DNA of 64,000 nt. Source: Pseudomonas poae (GTDB lineage Bacteria; Pseudomonadota; Gammaproteobacteria; Pseudomonadales; Pseudomonadaceae). A program made the position numbers and the translations under genes. Under the pieces are notes generated by a model. It made no database searches, was not told where the DNA came from, and saw nothing but the letters and a program-made list of their open reading frames with translations. Location of the stretch: NCBI GenBank assembly GCA_004000515.1, contig CP034537.1, positions 5,470,001-5,534,000 of the forward strand, given 5' to 3'. Positions 53,601 through 63,113 of the stretch are shown in pieces; the first letter of the stretch is position 1; each line of letters starts with the position of its first letter.

Positions 53601-55580
53601 CCTTGGCTTTGCCGGTAGAACCGGAGGTGTAGATGACATACGCGAGGTGATCGGGATCGAGCGCTACGTCAGGGTTGCTGGCTGGGAACTCCTCAGCGGC
53701 GTCGATCAGCAGCGACTGCACGCCGTCCAGCGTGGGCAGGCGATCACACACGGCACGCTGGGTCACCAGCAACCGAATGCCGCTGTCCTCAGCCATATGC
53801 ACCAGGCGCTGTGCGGGAAACTCCGGGTCCAGCGGTACATACGCCCCGCCCGCCTTGAGAATGGCCAACATGCCGACCACCATCTGCAGCGAGCGCTCGA
53901 CGGCAATCCCTACGGGCACGTCCGGCCCTGCGCCGGCAGCGATCAAGCGGTGCGCCAGGCGGTTGGCCTGCTCGTTTAACTGCCGATAGCTCAAGGATTG
54001 TCCGGCAAACGCCAATGCGACCGCATCAGGCACAGTGGCCGCCTGGCGTTCGATCAGGTGATGAATGCACAGCGCCGGGTCGCGTGGGCTCAACAGCACC
54101 GGTGCAGTATCGGCGGCCCGCAGCGGCAGATCGCCGATACGCGCATGAGGATCGCGAACCAGGCCCGCCAACAGCGTTTGCCAGTGAGCGGCCAGGCCCT
54201 CGATGGTGTGCGCGTCGAACAAGTCGCTGGCATAGGTGAACGCTGCGCACAATTGACCGCCGCGCTCGAACGTATCGAGGGTCAGGTCAAACCGCGTCGT
54301 GCGGCTGGCCCATTGAATCGGGCTTAACTGCAAGTCGGCGCTGACCGTCAGGGTTTCCAGGTCGGCAACTTGCGGTTGGTGGTTGTACATCACTTGGAAC
54401 AACGGATGATGGCTGGCGTCCCGGGCCAGGTTCAAACCTTCGACCAAGCGCTCGAACGGCAAATCCTGATGGGCCTGGGCACCCAGCGCGGCCGCCTTCA
54501 CATGCTGCATCAACTGGTCGGCTGGCGTCAGGGCATCGAACGGGATGCGCAGCACTTGGGTGTTGACGAAAAAGCCGATCAAGCCTTCGATTTCAACGCG
54601 GTTGCGGTTGGCAATCGGCACACCGATACGAATATCGGCCTGGCCGGTGTAGCGATGCAACAGAGTGCCGAAGGCGCCCAGCAGCAACATGAACAGCGTG
54701 ACTTCCTGCTGGCGCGCGCACTGGCGCAGGCCGTCGGCCAGGCCCTCTGGGATCACCCATTCATGACGCGCGCCGCGCTGGCTTGGTCGTGCCGGGCGCG
54801 GGTGGTCAGTCGGCAAGTTCAGAACCGGGTGCTCATCCCCCAGGGTTTCACGCCAGTAGTCGAGTTGGCGCTGTTGCTCCCCGCTTCCAGCCAACGGCGC
54901 TGCCACAGGGCGTAATCGGAATACTGGATCGGCAATGGCTTTAGATTGGGCACCAGGCCGGCGTCCAGGGTTCCGTACAGCTGGGTGAACTCTTCGATCA
55001 GCACACCCATGGACCAGCCATCGGAAACGATGTGATGCAGGGTCAGTAGCAGTACGTGTTCCTGCTCGGCCAGCTTGATCAGTTGCACGCGCAGCAATGG
55101 CCCCTGGCTCAGGTCAAACGGCTCCAGCGCTATTCGCTCGGCCTCGGCCTTGACCCAAGCCTCCCGGGCTTCGGGCGACAGATCTGAAATGTCCGCGCGG
55201 GCGATGTGCAACGGCTGCGTCACCGGCACTTGGCGAGGCTGATCGTCTGCGTCCTGGACAAACACCGTGCGCAACGTCTCGTGGCGCTCGATCAACAGCG
55301 CGAACGCCTGCTCCATGGCCGACGCATTCAACCGCCCGCCAAGCCGCACCGCCGTCGGCAGGTTGTACGCACCGCTGCTTGGGTCCAACTGCCACAGAAA
55401 CCACATGCGTTGCTGCGCATAGGACAGCGCCTGGCGATCCTCCACCTCCACCCCTGCCGGAATCGGGAACCGGGAAAAATCCACCCCTTCCTTCTGCAAG
55501 GCCTGCAGGAACAACTGGCGTTTTTCCAGGGGCAACCCGATAAACCGGCGAGCAAGTTTCAAGGAGTCTTCAGCATTCAT
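44641..55580 (-). CDS. pvdI: First peptide NRPS of pyoverdine: C-A-T-C-A-T-E-C-A-T (frameshifted)
   Basis: About 3,650 residues, three modules. The first C domain (SYAQQRMWFLWQL, LHHIVSDGWS near 55030) should accept the chromophore chain from PvdL, encoded elsewhere. A1 ([11 protein letters not shown] near 53610) has code DLTKIGHVGK, matching the Asp code DLTKVGHIGK apart from Ile/Val swaps. T1 is near 52470. Module 2 has C (LHHIISDGAS near 51920), A near 50500 with code DAEDIGAISK (basic residue likely), T (LGGDSI near 49350) and E ([11 protein letters not shown] near 48800), so a D-residue. Module 3 has a post-E type C (HHILMDG near 47400), A near 46010 with code DGEACGGVTK, and T (LGGHSLLATQ near 44835). 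About 13 single-base deletions occur, for example near 54880, 51670, 50305, 48480, 47590, 46240 and 45715. Confidence 0.9.
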
Positions 55581-55635
55581 TTGTTGGGATCCGGAGCAAT
55601 AGGCAGGAAGCACAAAGGCACGTCGTCCCTATAAA

Positions 55636-55658
55636 ACGAATCGGGCGGGGAAAAATTA
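55636..55658 (-). promoter_or_regulatory. Degenerate PvdS box upstream of pvdI
   Basis: The minus strand reads GCTAATTTTTCCCC and then CGT: TAATT, 15 bases, CGT, 56 bp before the pvdI start. One extra A in the AA run would restore the perfect TAAAT-N16-CGT seen at the other three promoters. Given the deletion-prone sequence this is probably the real promoter. Confidence 0.6.
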
Positions 55659-55811
55659 GCGGGGGGATGGGGCGGCGGCTATTCATAGTGAATGCTGAGC
55701 TTCGGGAGCCGTCCTACAAGAAACCGGTACACCACTGATAGTGCTTGAGGCACTCAATGCCTAGGGTTGGGAGCCCCAGAACCTCGCGCAATTACCTGAG
55801 GAAATGCCTAA

Positions 55812-56035
55812 GTGAAAGGCCAACTGAAATACAAACGCCATGTCGGCTCGGTGGAAACCAGCCTCGAAGACAATTGCCTTTTGGAAGGCTATTGTCTGTC
55901 GATGCACTGGTTAGTTACGAAGGGCAGAACGAACAAGAGCTGGAGCTCGCATTTCGCCAGGCTGTTGACTGCTTCCTTGGAGAGGGTGATGAACTGGCAC
56001 TGTTACCCCAACCGCCGATACCCCAGCACCGCTGA
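55812..56035 (+). CDS. HicB-like antitoxin, solitary (frameshifted)
   Basis: From GTG 55812 the first part reads LKYKRHVGSVETSLEDNCL. After restoring one T near 55881 it continues FGRLLSVDALVSYEGQNEQE, then LELAFRQAVDCFLGEGDEL. This is the partial-RNase-H fold of HicB antitoxins (Y-x-G-x-V, LEDN, LVSYEG-x3-EEL). The product has about 75 residues, without the DNA-binding C-terminus of longer HicB proteins. No HicA toxin of about 60 codons is seen on either side, so this is an orphan or remnant. Its last 33 bp overlap the 3' end of the convergent MFS gene. Whether it is still functional is unclear. Confidence 0.65.
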
Positions 56036-57174
56036 CCCCATTACCACCGCCCCGCCGCCAGCGCCACCCAGAACCCGCTGGTGGCGCCGAAGTGGTCGAT
56101 CATCCAGCCGGAGCTGGCGGCGCCGATGGCCACGCCGATGCTGAGGCCGGTGATGAGCCAGGTCATGCCTTCGGTGAGGCGGCTCGGTGGCACAACTTTC
56201 TCCACCAGCGCCATGGACACGATCAAGGTTGGTGCGAAGAACAGGCCGGAGATAAAGATCGCCACCGCCAGCCCGGGTATGTTTGTCACCAGCAACAGTG
56301 GCAACGTGGTTAACGCTGTAGCGACGCCGCAGAACAGAAATTGTCGGGGCAACGGCGCTTTGAGCTTGAGCGTGCCGAAGGCCAAGCCCGCCAGGCATGA
56401 ACCGATGGCGTACACCGACAACACGATGCTTGCCGCCGCCGGTTGGCCCTGATGCTGGGCGAAGGCGACGCTGACCACATCCACCACACCCACGATCACG
56501 CCCATGGCCAACAGCAGGATCATCAGGATCAGCACCGAGGGCGAAGCAATCAGCCAACCGCTGTGGTGCGCCTGATGGGCGTGTACCGGCGGCTCTGTCT
56601 CGCGCTGCAGCACAAAGGTGGTGACACCCACGGCGAGCAGCAACGCCGCCACCAACGGCCCGGCTTCCGGGAACAGCACCACACACAACCCCACCGAGAT
56701 CGGCGGGCCGATGATGAAGCACACCTCGTCCAGTACCGACTCCAGTGCAAACGCGGTTTGCAGCTTGGGCTGGCCCCGGTACAACTCGGTCCAGCGTGCC
56801 CGCACCATCGCCGACATGTTCGGCATGCAACCGGCCAGGGCGGCAAACAGGAACAGCGTCCAACTGGGCGCCTGCAAGCGGGTGCACAGCAACAACATCA
56901 ACAACGCGCCGCCGCCGATCAGCGCCGCGATGGGCAATACGCGTCCCTGGCTATAGCGGTCCACAAGGCGTGAAACCTGCGGCGCACAAAACGCCGTGGC
57001 CAGTGCAAACACCGCCGCTACCGAGCCCGCGAGACCGTAGCCACCATGCACCTGCGCCAGCATGGTGATCAGGCCGATACCGGTCATGGACACCGGCATG
57101 CGCGCAAGCATGCCGGCCAATACAAAAGCGCGAGCGCCAGGGACCTGGAACAACTCGGCGTAGGGGTTTGCCAT
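56003..57174 (-). CDS. MFS transporter
   Basis: An inner-membrane major facilitator protein of about 391 residues with about twelve hydrophobic segments. ATG 57174 has AGCAGG just upstream. A G is missing near 56060; restored, the last segment reads FWVALAAGAVVMGSAVLGYR. The longer upstream reading frame crosses the operators and is not credible. The gene is divergent from a TetR regulator with two palindromes between them, the usual design for an inducible drug or metabolite exporter. The proximity to pvdI could mean a role in siderophore handling, but nothing in the sequence shows this. Confidence 0.88.
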
Positions 57175-57233
57175 CCTGCTGACCTCTTCCTGAATGCCCT
57201 TGAACTTGCTATCCGCAATGATCAAGGCAAAAT

Positions 57234-57250
57234 ACATACGGTGCGTATGT
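57234..57250. promoter_or_regulatory. TetR-type operator 1
   Basis: A perfect 17-bp palindrome, ACATACG-GTG-CGTATGT. It lies between the MFS and TetR starts, 60 bp before the MFS start. Its half-sites are identical to those of operator 2. Confidence 0.85.
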
Positions 57251-57265
57251 GACAAATCATGCGTA

Positions 57266-57282
57266 ACATACGTAGCGTATGT
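57266..57282. promoter_or_regulatory. TetR-type operator 2
   Basis: A second perfect 17-bp palindrome, ACATACG-TAG-CGTATGT. Its centre is 32 bp from operator 1, three helical turns, so two dimers would sit on the same face. It lies 34 bp before the tetR start, suggesting autoregulation. Confidence 0.85.
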
Positions 57283-57315
57283 CAATCACTCACTGACCCA
57301 CTGCGAGCCATAACC

Positions 57316-57902
57316 ATGAGCCGAGCCCGTGCCGAAATGATCGAAGACACCCGCGCCCGACTGATCGCCAGCGCGCGCCAGGCGTTCGCCACGCAAGGTT
57401 ACGCCAACACGTCGATGGACGACTTTACCGCCCGTGCAGGCCTGACCCGGGGTGCGTTGTACCACCACTTCGGTGACAAGAAAGGCCTGTTGGCCGCCGT
57501 GGTCGCACAACTCGACAGTGAAATGGACGCCCGCCTGCAGCGCATCACAGATGAGGCCGTCGACCCATGGAGCGGCTTTGGCGACCGCTGCCGCGCCTAT
57601 TTGCGCATGGCCCAGGACAGCGAGATCCAACGCATTGTGCTGCAGGACGCACCGGCGGTACTGGGCGACACGGGCTCCCAACAACACTGCGTCGATTCAT
57701 TGTGCCAACTGCTGGAAACGCTGATGCAGTGCGGTGTCATCCACCGTGCCCCGAGTCTCGCGCTGGCTCAGTTGATCAATGGCAGCCTGGTCAACACCGC
57801 CCTGTGGATCGCCCGGGATGAACACCCGGACGAGCGACTGGAGCAAGGCTTGCAGGGCCTGGAGTTATTGCTGCGCGGCCTGCCCTCACACCAACCGTGT
57901 GA
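57316..57902 (+). CDS. TetR family regulator of the MFS exporter (3' end uncertain)
   Basis: The N-terminal HTH is clear: TRARLIASARQAFATQGYAN, then TSMDDFTARAGLTRGALYHH and FGDKKGLLAAVV. The ligand domain ends near LEQGLQGLELLLRGL, at the usual TetR length of about 195 residues. As written, the frame then runs on antisense through the MATE gene for another 200 codons, which is not credible. A one-base deletion near 57880 would put the stop at 57902; an end near 57932 is the alternative. The palindromes upstream and the divergent MFS gene make this its local repressor. Confidence 0.85.
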
Positions 57903-59241
57903 TCTGCTTGTGCCGCCACACCAGCCGGTAATACGCCGTCTGCAACGCCAGCATCGCCAGGTAAGTCACCGGAAACGCCATCCACACCCCTTCCAGCCCG
58001 AAGTGTGCATTGAGCAGGTAGGCCATCGGCAATTCAACACAGAGCACGCAGAAGATCGAGATGGCGACCGGCATCAACACCACGCCACTGGCCCGCATGA
58101 TTCCGCCCACCACTGCCTGGAAACCGAACACCAGGATGCTCCACAACATGATGTGCAACAGGTGCTCGGCCTTGACCCGCGCCGCGTCGTCAGTAATGAA
58201 CAGGCCCAGCAACCAGTGGGACAACACATAGCCAAGCACGATCAGGCCACCGGTCAGGCAGGTGTTGATCAACAGCCCTGTGCGCAGGATCGGCCCGATA
58301 CGCTCCAGGCGCCCGGCGCCAATGGCCTGAGCACCAAGGATCGAGGCGGTGATGGCAATCGACAGCGCCGGGAACTGCACGTAGTTGACGATCTGCGTCA
58401 CCGCGCCATAGGCCGCCGTGGCCTGGGAACCATGACTGTTGACCAGGGCGAGAATCACCAACTCCGACAACGACAACACCACCATCTGTAGGCCGGTGGG
58501 CAAACCGATGCGTAGAACCTTTCCTAAAATCACGCGATCCAGGCGCAACGCCGCTATCAGTTGTCGATCCGGCGCCATCACATGGTTTTTATGCCGCAGG
58601 CGCAGCACCAGAAACAGCATTGCCAACGCGTTACCCACCAACCCGGCGTACACCGCACTCTGGATGCCCATGGGCGGCAGGCCGATCCAGCCGCGAATCA
58701 ACGCCGGCGTCAGCAACAGACCGACCAGGGTCGAGACCATCAGCGCCAGCAACGGCGAGACCGTATCGCTGACACCGCGCAGCAACTGGGTGTAGAGGAT
58801 GAACACCAACAGCAGCGGCATGATCAGCATCATCCTCTGCGCATAACCCACGGCATCGTCCAAGACATCAATGGGCGTGCCCAACGCTTGCAGCGCCTGG
58901 CGCGCAAACAGGCTGCCGAGCACCGCTGCAATCAGCCCCACCAGCGCGCCGAGGGTCAGGGTCGCACCGGTAATCACCTTGACCAGCCCGGTTTCCTGGG
59001 CACCCCATGCCTGGCCGATCAACACCGACGCGCCGGCCCCCAGGCCGATCACCAGGGCGATAAAGAAAAACACGATGGGGAACATGCCCGACACTGCCGC
59101 CAGCGCCTGGGTGCCGAGCATTTGCCCGACGTAGATGCCGTTGAGGGTGCCGGAAAAACTTTGCAGGAAGTTGGACAGCACCATGGGTGCCAGAAAGATC
59201 AGGTAGACCTGCCACAGCGGGCGTTGCACAGGGCTTTGCAT
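57886..59241 (-). CDS. MATE family efflux transporter
   Basis: 451 residues with twelve hydrophobic segments in two similar halves (SFSGTLNGIYVGQMLGTQAL in the first, SQATAAYGAVTQIVNYVQFP in the second), as in NorM-type cation/drug antiporters. The reading frame is intact. It lies 37 nt after the AmiB-like gene in the same direction, so it could be a distal member of the amide operon. However, a hairpin sits directly upstream and overlaps the only SD-like sequence. The 3' end overlaps tetR. The substrate is unknown. Confidence 0.9.
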   Translation of the reverse strand: MQSPVQRPLWQVYLIFLAPMVLSNFLQSFSGTLNGIYVGQMLGTQALAAVSGMFPIVFFFIALVIGLGAGASVLIGQAWGAQETGLVKVITGATLTLGALVGLIAAVLGSLFARQALQALGTPIDVLDDAVGYAQRMMLIMPLLLVFILYTQLLRGVSDTVSPLLALMVSTLVGLLLTPALIRGWIGLPPMGIQSAVYAGLVGNALAMLFLVLRLRHKNHVMAPDRQLIAALRLDRVILGKVLRIGLPTGLQMVVLSLSELVILALVNSHGSQATAAYGAVTQIVNYVQFPALSIAITASILGAQAIGAGRLERIGPILRTGLLINTCLTGGLIVLGYVLSHWLLGLFITDDAARVKAEHLLHIMLWSILVFGFQAVVGGIMRASGVVLMPVAISIFCVLCVELPMAYLLNAHFGLEGVWMAFPVTYLAMLALQTAYYRLVWRHKQITRLV

Positions 59242-59278
59242 GAAAAACAGGGCCTCGGTTAACTAAAGCGTCCGAGGG

Positions 59279-60262
59279 TTATACCGTAAGTGGATCCCAT
59301 CTTCCTGTGCTTTCGGGTTCCACCACCAGGCAGGCGTTGCGCACCGTTGCAGTCAGGTGCCGAGCGTTGCCTTGCAACAGGCATTCGGCAAGTGCCGGCT
59401 CCAACTCCACTCGCAGGCGCCTGGCCAGCGCCCGCGCACCAAAGCGCACGTCGTGCTGGCGGCACAACCATGCCCGCGCCTGCTCATCTACGTCCAGGGA
59501 ACGTTGATGTGCAGCTAATCGTTGGTTGAGCTTGATCAGTTCCACATCCAACAGCGCATCCAACCAGTGCGCGTCAATGGGTTCGAACATCAGGATACGG
59601 TCAATGCGGTTGAGAAACTCCGGCTCGAAATGACCGTGCAGCGCCTCTTCCAACACTGCTGATTCATTGCGCACAAACCCGCGCACCAGTCGCCGCCAGC
59701 CCTGGGCAAACCGCTGGCGGTGACGACGGGCCTGTTGCGCGCCGATATTGCTGGTCATGAAGATCAGGCTGTTGCGAAAGTCCAACGTCCGCGTACCGCC
59801 CGCCAACGTCAGCTGGCCGTTTTCAAGGATGCCCAACAGGCTGCGCACCACTTCCTGGCTGGCTTTTTCCAGTTCATCGAACAACACAATGCCCGGCCGA
59901 CTGTAGGTCCCCTGGATCAACTCGCTGTTGAACAGGCTGATGCCTTCTTTGCTGCCCACATAGCCCGGCGGCGCACCGGTCAGTGCGGCCGCGTAATGTT
60001 CCTGGGCCAGGGTATGCATATCGATGCGGCAAAACCCGTCCGCGCGACCGTGCAGCGCCTGGGCCAGCAGCCGCACGATCTCGGTCTTGCCCACCCCGGT
60101 CGGCCCCATGAACAGGTTGACGCTCAGTGGTCGATCACGCTCGCCGATATCGGCCTTGACCACCTTGAGCAAGCCTTCCACCTGGGCCAACGCGGCATCC
60201 TGGCCGACGATACGGCTGCGCAACAAGGCCATGACCTGAGCCGGTTCAAAGGTAAAACGCAT
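59279..60262 (-). CDS. AmiB-like AAA+ protein, single Clp/Hsp100 D2-type domain
   Basis: 327 residues made of one ClpA/ClpB second-domain ATPase: Walker A FMGPTGVGKTEIVRLL, pore loop GAPPGYVGSKEG, Walker B GIVLFDELEKAS, sensor 1 FMTSNIGAQQ, arginine region PEFLNRIDRILMF, and the D2-small domain with sensor 2 VRFGARALARRLRVE. There is no first AAA+ domain and no N-domain. The start lies 3 nt after the amiE stop. In P. aeruginosa amiB, a Clp-like gene, also follows amiE, and this is probably its equivalent, although amiC, amiR and amiS are absent here. A chaperone role for the amidase or the transporter is inferred. Confidence 0.85.
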   Translation of the reverse strand: MRFTFEPAQVMALLRSRIVGQDAALAQVEGLLKVVKADIGERDRPLSVNLFMGPTGVGKTEIVRLLAQALHGRADGFCRIDMHTLAQEHYAAALTGAPPGYVGSKEGISLFNSELIQGTYSRPGIVLFDELEKASQEVVRSLLGILENGQLTLAGGTRTLDFRNSLIFMTSNIGAQQARRHRQRFAQGWRRLVRGFVRNESAVLEEALHGHFEPEFLNRIDRILMFEPIDAHWLDALLDVELIKLNQRLAAHQRSLDVDEQARAWLCRQHDVRFGARALARRLRVELEPALAECLLQGNARHLTATVRNACLVVEPESTGRWDPLTV

Positions 60263-60265
60263 GCC

Positions 60266-61306
60266 CTACCCCGCGGTCTTTTCTTTGCCGCCATGGGGCA
60301 ACTGCCCACCGGGCACTCGGCGACACCTACGGTACTGCGAGTGATTTTTCCACATTCTCCTGGGCCTTTTGCGCATCCAGCACCCAGGTGCGGTAAAACT
60401 CGAAGGGCAGTCCGCTACGCCCTTGTCGCCGTCGCCCGAGGCATGCATACCGGTGTAGCCACGGTGCAGCAGCTTGAACAGGTGGTTCTGCGACTGGTCA
60501 TTGGCCCGTGCGTCGCGGATCTGCGACACCGACAACTGCGCATACTGGATGCCCATTTCCTCCTCGCCGCACTCGCCCAAGGTGCGCCCATCAAAACCGA
60601 TGATCGCCGAGTGTCCGAAATACGAATACACCCCGTCGAACCCCGCCGCGTTCGCCACGGCCACGTAGCAGTTGTTCGCCCAGGCCATGCTCTTGGACAT
60701 CTGCACCTGCTGTTCCTTGGCCGGGTACATATAGCCCTGGCACCGCACAATAAGTTCGGCGCCCTTCATCGCACAGTCGCGCCAGATCTCCGGGTAGTTG
60801 CCGTCGTCGCATATGATCAGGCTGATCTTCATGCCCTTGGGCCCCTCGCACACATAGGTGCGGTCACCCGGATACCAACCCTCGATGGGGCACCAGGGGA
60901 TGCACTTGCGATACCGCTGGACGATCTCGCCGAGGTTATTGATCAGTACCAACGTGTTGTACGGTGCCTTATGGGGATGTTCTTCGTGGCGCTCGCCCGT
61001 CAGGGAAAACACGCCCCAGGTATTCGCCTGGCGACAAGCTGCCGAGAAGATCGCGGTTTCTTCACCAGGAATGCTCGCGGCAGTCGCCATCATTTCATCG
61101 TGGTCATACATGATCCCCATGGTGCTGTACTCGGGGAACACCACCAGGTCCATGCCGGGCAAGCCCTGTTTCATGCCGATGATGATCTCGGCGATTTTCT
61201 TGGCGTTATCGATCACCTCGGCCTTGCTGTGCAGGCGCGGCATCTTGTAGTTCACCACCGCTACACCGACGGTGTCCGGGCTGCTGGAAATGTCGCCATG
61301 GCGCAT
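60266..61306 (-). CDS. amiE: Aliphatic amidase AmiE (three deletions near 3' end)
   Basis: A nitrilase-superfamily amidase that hydrolyses short aliphatic amides to acid and ammonia. It starts [20 protein letters not shown], essentially as P. aeruginosa AmiE. The Glu-Lys-Cys triad is in [16 protein letters not shown] and [13 protein letters not shown]. Three missing bases near 60400, 60345 and 60310 scramble and then restore the frame. The corrected segment reads [20 protein letters not shown], followed by [12 protein letters not shown], giving about 347 residues. An SD (AGGAG) precedes the start, 15 nt after fmdB. Together with FmdA it provides two unrelated amide hydrolases in one operon. 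Confidence 0.95.
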   Translation of the reverse strand: MRHGDISSSPDTVGVAVVNYKMPRLHSKAEVIDNAKKIAEIIIGMKQGLPGMDLVVFPEYSTMGIMYDHDEMMATAASIPGEETAIFSAACRQANTWGVFSLTGERHEEHPHKAPYNTLVLINNLGEIVQRYRKCIPWCPIEGWYPGDRTYVCEGPKGMKISLIICDDGNYPEIWRDCAMKGAELIVRCQGYMYPAKEQQVQMSKSMAWANNCYVAVANAAGFDGVYSYFGHSAIIGFDGRTLGECGEEEMGIQYAQLSVSQIRDARANDQSQNHLFKLLHRGYTGMHASGDGDKGVADCPSSFTAPGCWMRKRPRRMWKNHSQYRRCRRVPGGQLPHGGKEKTAG

Positions 61307-61321
61307 TGCAACGCTCCTGTT

Positions 61322-61669
61322 CTAGTGACTGATCATCCACGGCCGCGGGCCGGTCTTGATCTTGAGGCCCAAGGGGTTTGCCTTGCTTGGCAGGACTTTT
61401 TTGCTGGTGCCACAGCAGCTGCAACCGGCCGGGTGTTTGCGACTCTCTTGGTATTCGCCAACCGTTTGCGGAGCATGGGCGCTGCGTTCATTGCCGGCGA
61501 TGGCCTTGCGTTGGTTGGCCGACAACGTCTGCAGCGCCGGGGCGGACACCAGCAGGTGCCCGCCCGGTCCTTCGCAGTACGGGCACTGGCTGGGTTCGTT
61601 GCGCTGGGCGATGGGCCGCAGCAGGGTGAAGGTGCCGCACGCGGCGCACGCGTATTCGTAGGTCGGCAT
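61322..61669 (-). CDS. fmdB: FmdB-type zinc-ribbon protein
   Basis: 115 residues. The N-terminal zinc ribbon, MPTYEYACAACGTFTLLRPI followed by CPYCEGPGG, has two Cys pairs. A further CSCC occurs in HPAGCSCCGTSKK, and the tail is basic. FmdB proteins were proposed as regulators of formamidase but are often found as companions of amidase and transport genes; whether this one binds nucleic acid or the enzyme is unknown. It starts 2 nt after the fmdA stop and is followed closely by amiE. The reading frame is intact. Confidence 0.87.
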   Translation of the reverse strand: MPTYEYACAACGTFTLLRPIAQRNEPSQCPYCEGPGGHLLVSAPALQTLSANQRKAIAGNERSAHAPQTVGEYQESRKHPAGCSCCGTSKKVLPSKANPLGLKIKTGPRPWMISH

Positions 61670-61671
61670 GG

Positions 61672-62899
61672 CTACAGGTCCGGTGCGATAGGCAGGTCGA
61701 TGCTGCCGTCGAGAAACTTGGTCGGGCCGTTGGCATTCGGGTTGATGTCGAATTCGAAGATTTCCGTGGGCAACCACAAGGTCGCGCAAGCATTCGGAAT
61801 ATCCACCACGCCGCTGATATGCCCCTGCACCGGCGCCGAGCCGAGCAGTGCATACCCTGGGCTGGCGAGTAGCCGAACTTGGTCAGGTAGTTGATCGCAT
61901 TCAGGCACGCCTGGCGGTAGGCGACGTTGACGTCCAGGTAATGCTGCTGGCCCTGCTCGTCCACCGAGATGCCTTCGAAGATCAGGTAGTTCTTGTAGTT
62001 CGGTGTGATCGGGCTGGGCTTGAACACCGGGTTCTTGATCCCGTACTTGGCCATGCCGCCCTTGATCAACTCGACTTTCATGTGCACCCAGCCGGCCATT
62101 TCGATAGCGCCGCAAAGGTGATTTCGCCGTCGCCCTGGCTAAAATGCAGATCGCCCACCGACAAACCGGCACCGTTGACGTAGACCGGGAAGAAGATCTT
62201 CGAGCCCCGGGACAAATCCTTGATGTCGCAGTTGCCGCCATGCTCACGTGGCGGCACGGTGCGCGCCCCCGTTGCTGCGGCATCGTCGCGGGCCTGGCCC
62301 TGCATCTTGCCCATGTGCGCCGTAGCAGCCAGCGGCGCGTTGGCCAACGGCGGAACGCGGGTCGGGTTGGTGTCGATCAGTTCCTGTTCGCGACGGTTCC
62401 AGTCGGCAAGCATCACCGGGTCGGGCAGGCAGCCGATCAGGCCGGGGTGGATCAGACCGGCGAAGTTCACGCCCGAATGTGCCGGGAACTGGTGAACATG
62501 CCCTTGAAGTCCCAGATGGCTTTTTTGTGCGCTGGGGAAGTGATCGGTCAGGAAGCCGCCGCCGTTCTGGCGTGAGAAGAAACCGTTGAAGCCCCATTGG
62601 GAATCGGCCTTGGCGCCGATGTCCAACAGGTCCACCACCAGCAAATCACCCGGCTCGGCGCCGTGCACACCCACTGGGCCCGAGAGGTAGTGCACGGTGG
62701 ACAGGTCCACATCACGCACATCGCTGGCGTCGTCGTTGTTCTTGATCGCGCCGGCGGTCCAGTCGTAGGTCTCCAGGATGAAGTCATCACCCGGCTTGAC
62801 CCAGCACGCCATCGGGATATCCGGGTGCCAGCGGTTGTGGATTTGCTCGTTTTCGGTGACAGGTTGGTTGAGGTCGACTTTGATCAGCGTTTCGGTCAT
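61672..62899 (-). CDS. fmdA: Formamidase FmdA, acetamidase/formamidase family (frameshifted)
   Basis: A zinc-type amidase of about 409 residues that converts formamide or short amides to acid and ammonia. It starts TETLIKVDLNQPVTENEQIH, then NRWHPDIPMA. Landmarks are HYLSGPVGVHGAEPGDLLVV, GVNFAGLIHPGLIGCLP, PPREHGGNCDIKDLSRGSKI and VGDLHFSQGDGEITF. Indels near 62530-62480 (KAIWDFKGMFTSSRHIPGVN restored), 62102 (ITFCGAIEMAGWVHM) and 61862 split it; corrected, it ends in LDGSIDLPIAPDL. It is first in the fmdA-fmdB-amiE-amiB group. The REP repeat separates it from the ABC transporter genes. Confidence 0.93.
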
Positions 62900-63013
62900 G
62901 GACTGGCTCCTGGACGGTTGGCTTGGTGCGTTGGAACCAGTCTCGTGGAGCGTGCAAAAACGGGAAATACGTTGGATGACGTATAAAAATCCGGTTGAAC
63001 GCGATAAAAAAGT

Positions 63014-63097
63014 GGGAGCGGGCTTGCTCGCGAAAGCGGCGTGTCAGTCGATGCATTCATCAATTGACAGACTGCATTCGCGAGCAAGCCCGCTCCC
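63014..63097. repeat. REP pair between urtE and fmdA
   Basis: GGGAGCGGGCTTGCTCGCGA on the left is exactly inverted as TCGCGAGCAAGCCCGCTCCC on the right, with 44 bases between. The remainder of this 214-bp gap shows no gene. The repeat sits inside an apparent operon and may set different mRNA levels for transporter and enzymes. Confidence 0.9.
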
Positions 63098-63113
63098 TGT
63101 TGGACGGCGCTGC

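Noticed and set aside
57316..58491. A 410-residue TetR protein with a long C-terminal extension
   Set aside because: The extension is His/Gln-rich antisense of the MATE gene. A single lost base near 57880 explains the missing stop.
59720..61894. A 724-codon open frame on the plus strand opposite amiE and the AAA+ gene
   Set aside because: It is the antisense of strongly conserved genes, with low-complexity His/Gly/Val-rich translation. Similar long antisense frames (for example 30299-31720 and 38263-39471) were rejected for the same reason.
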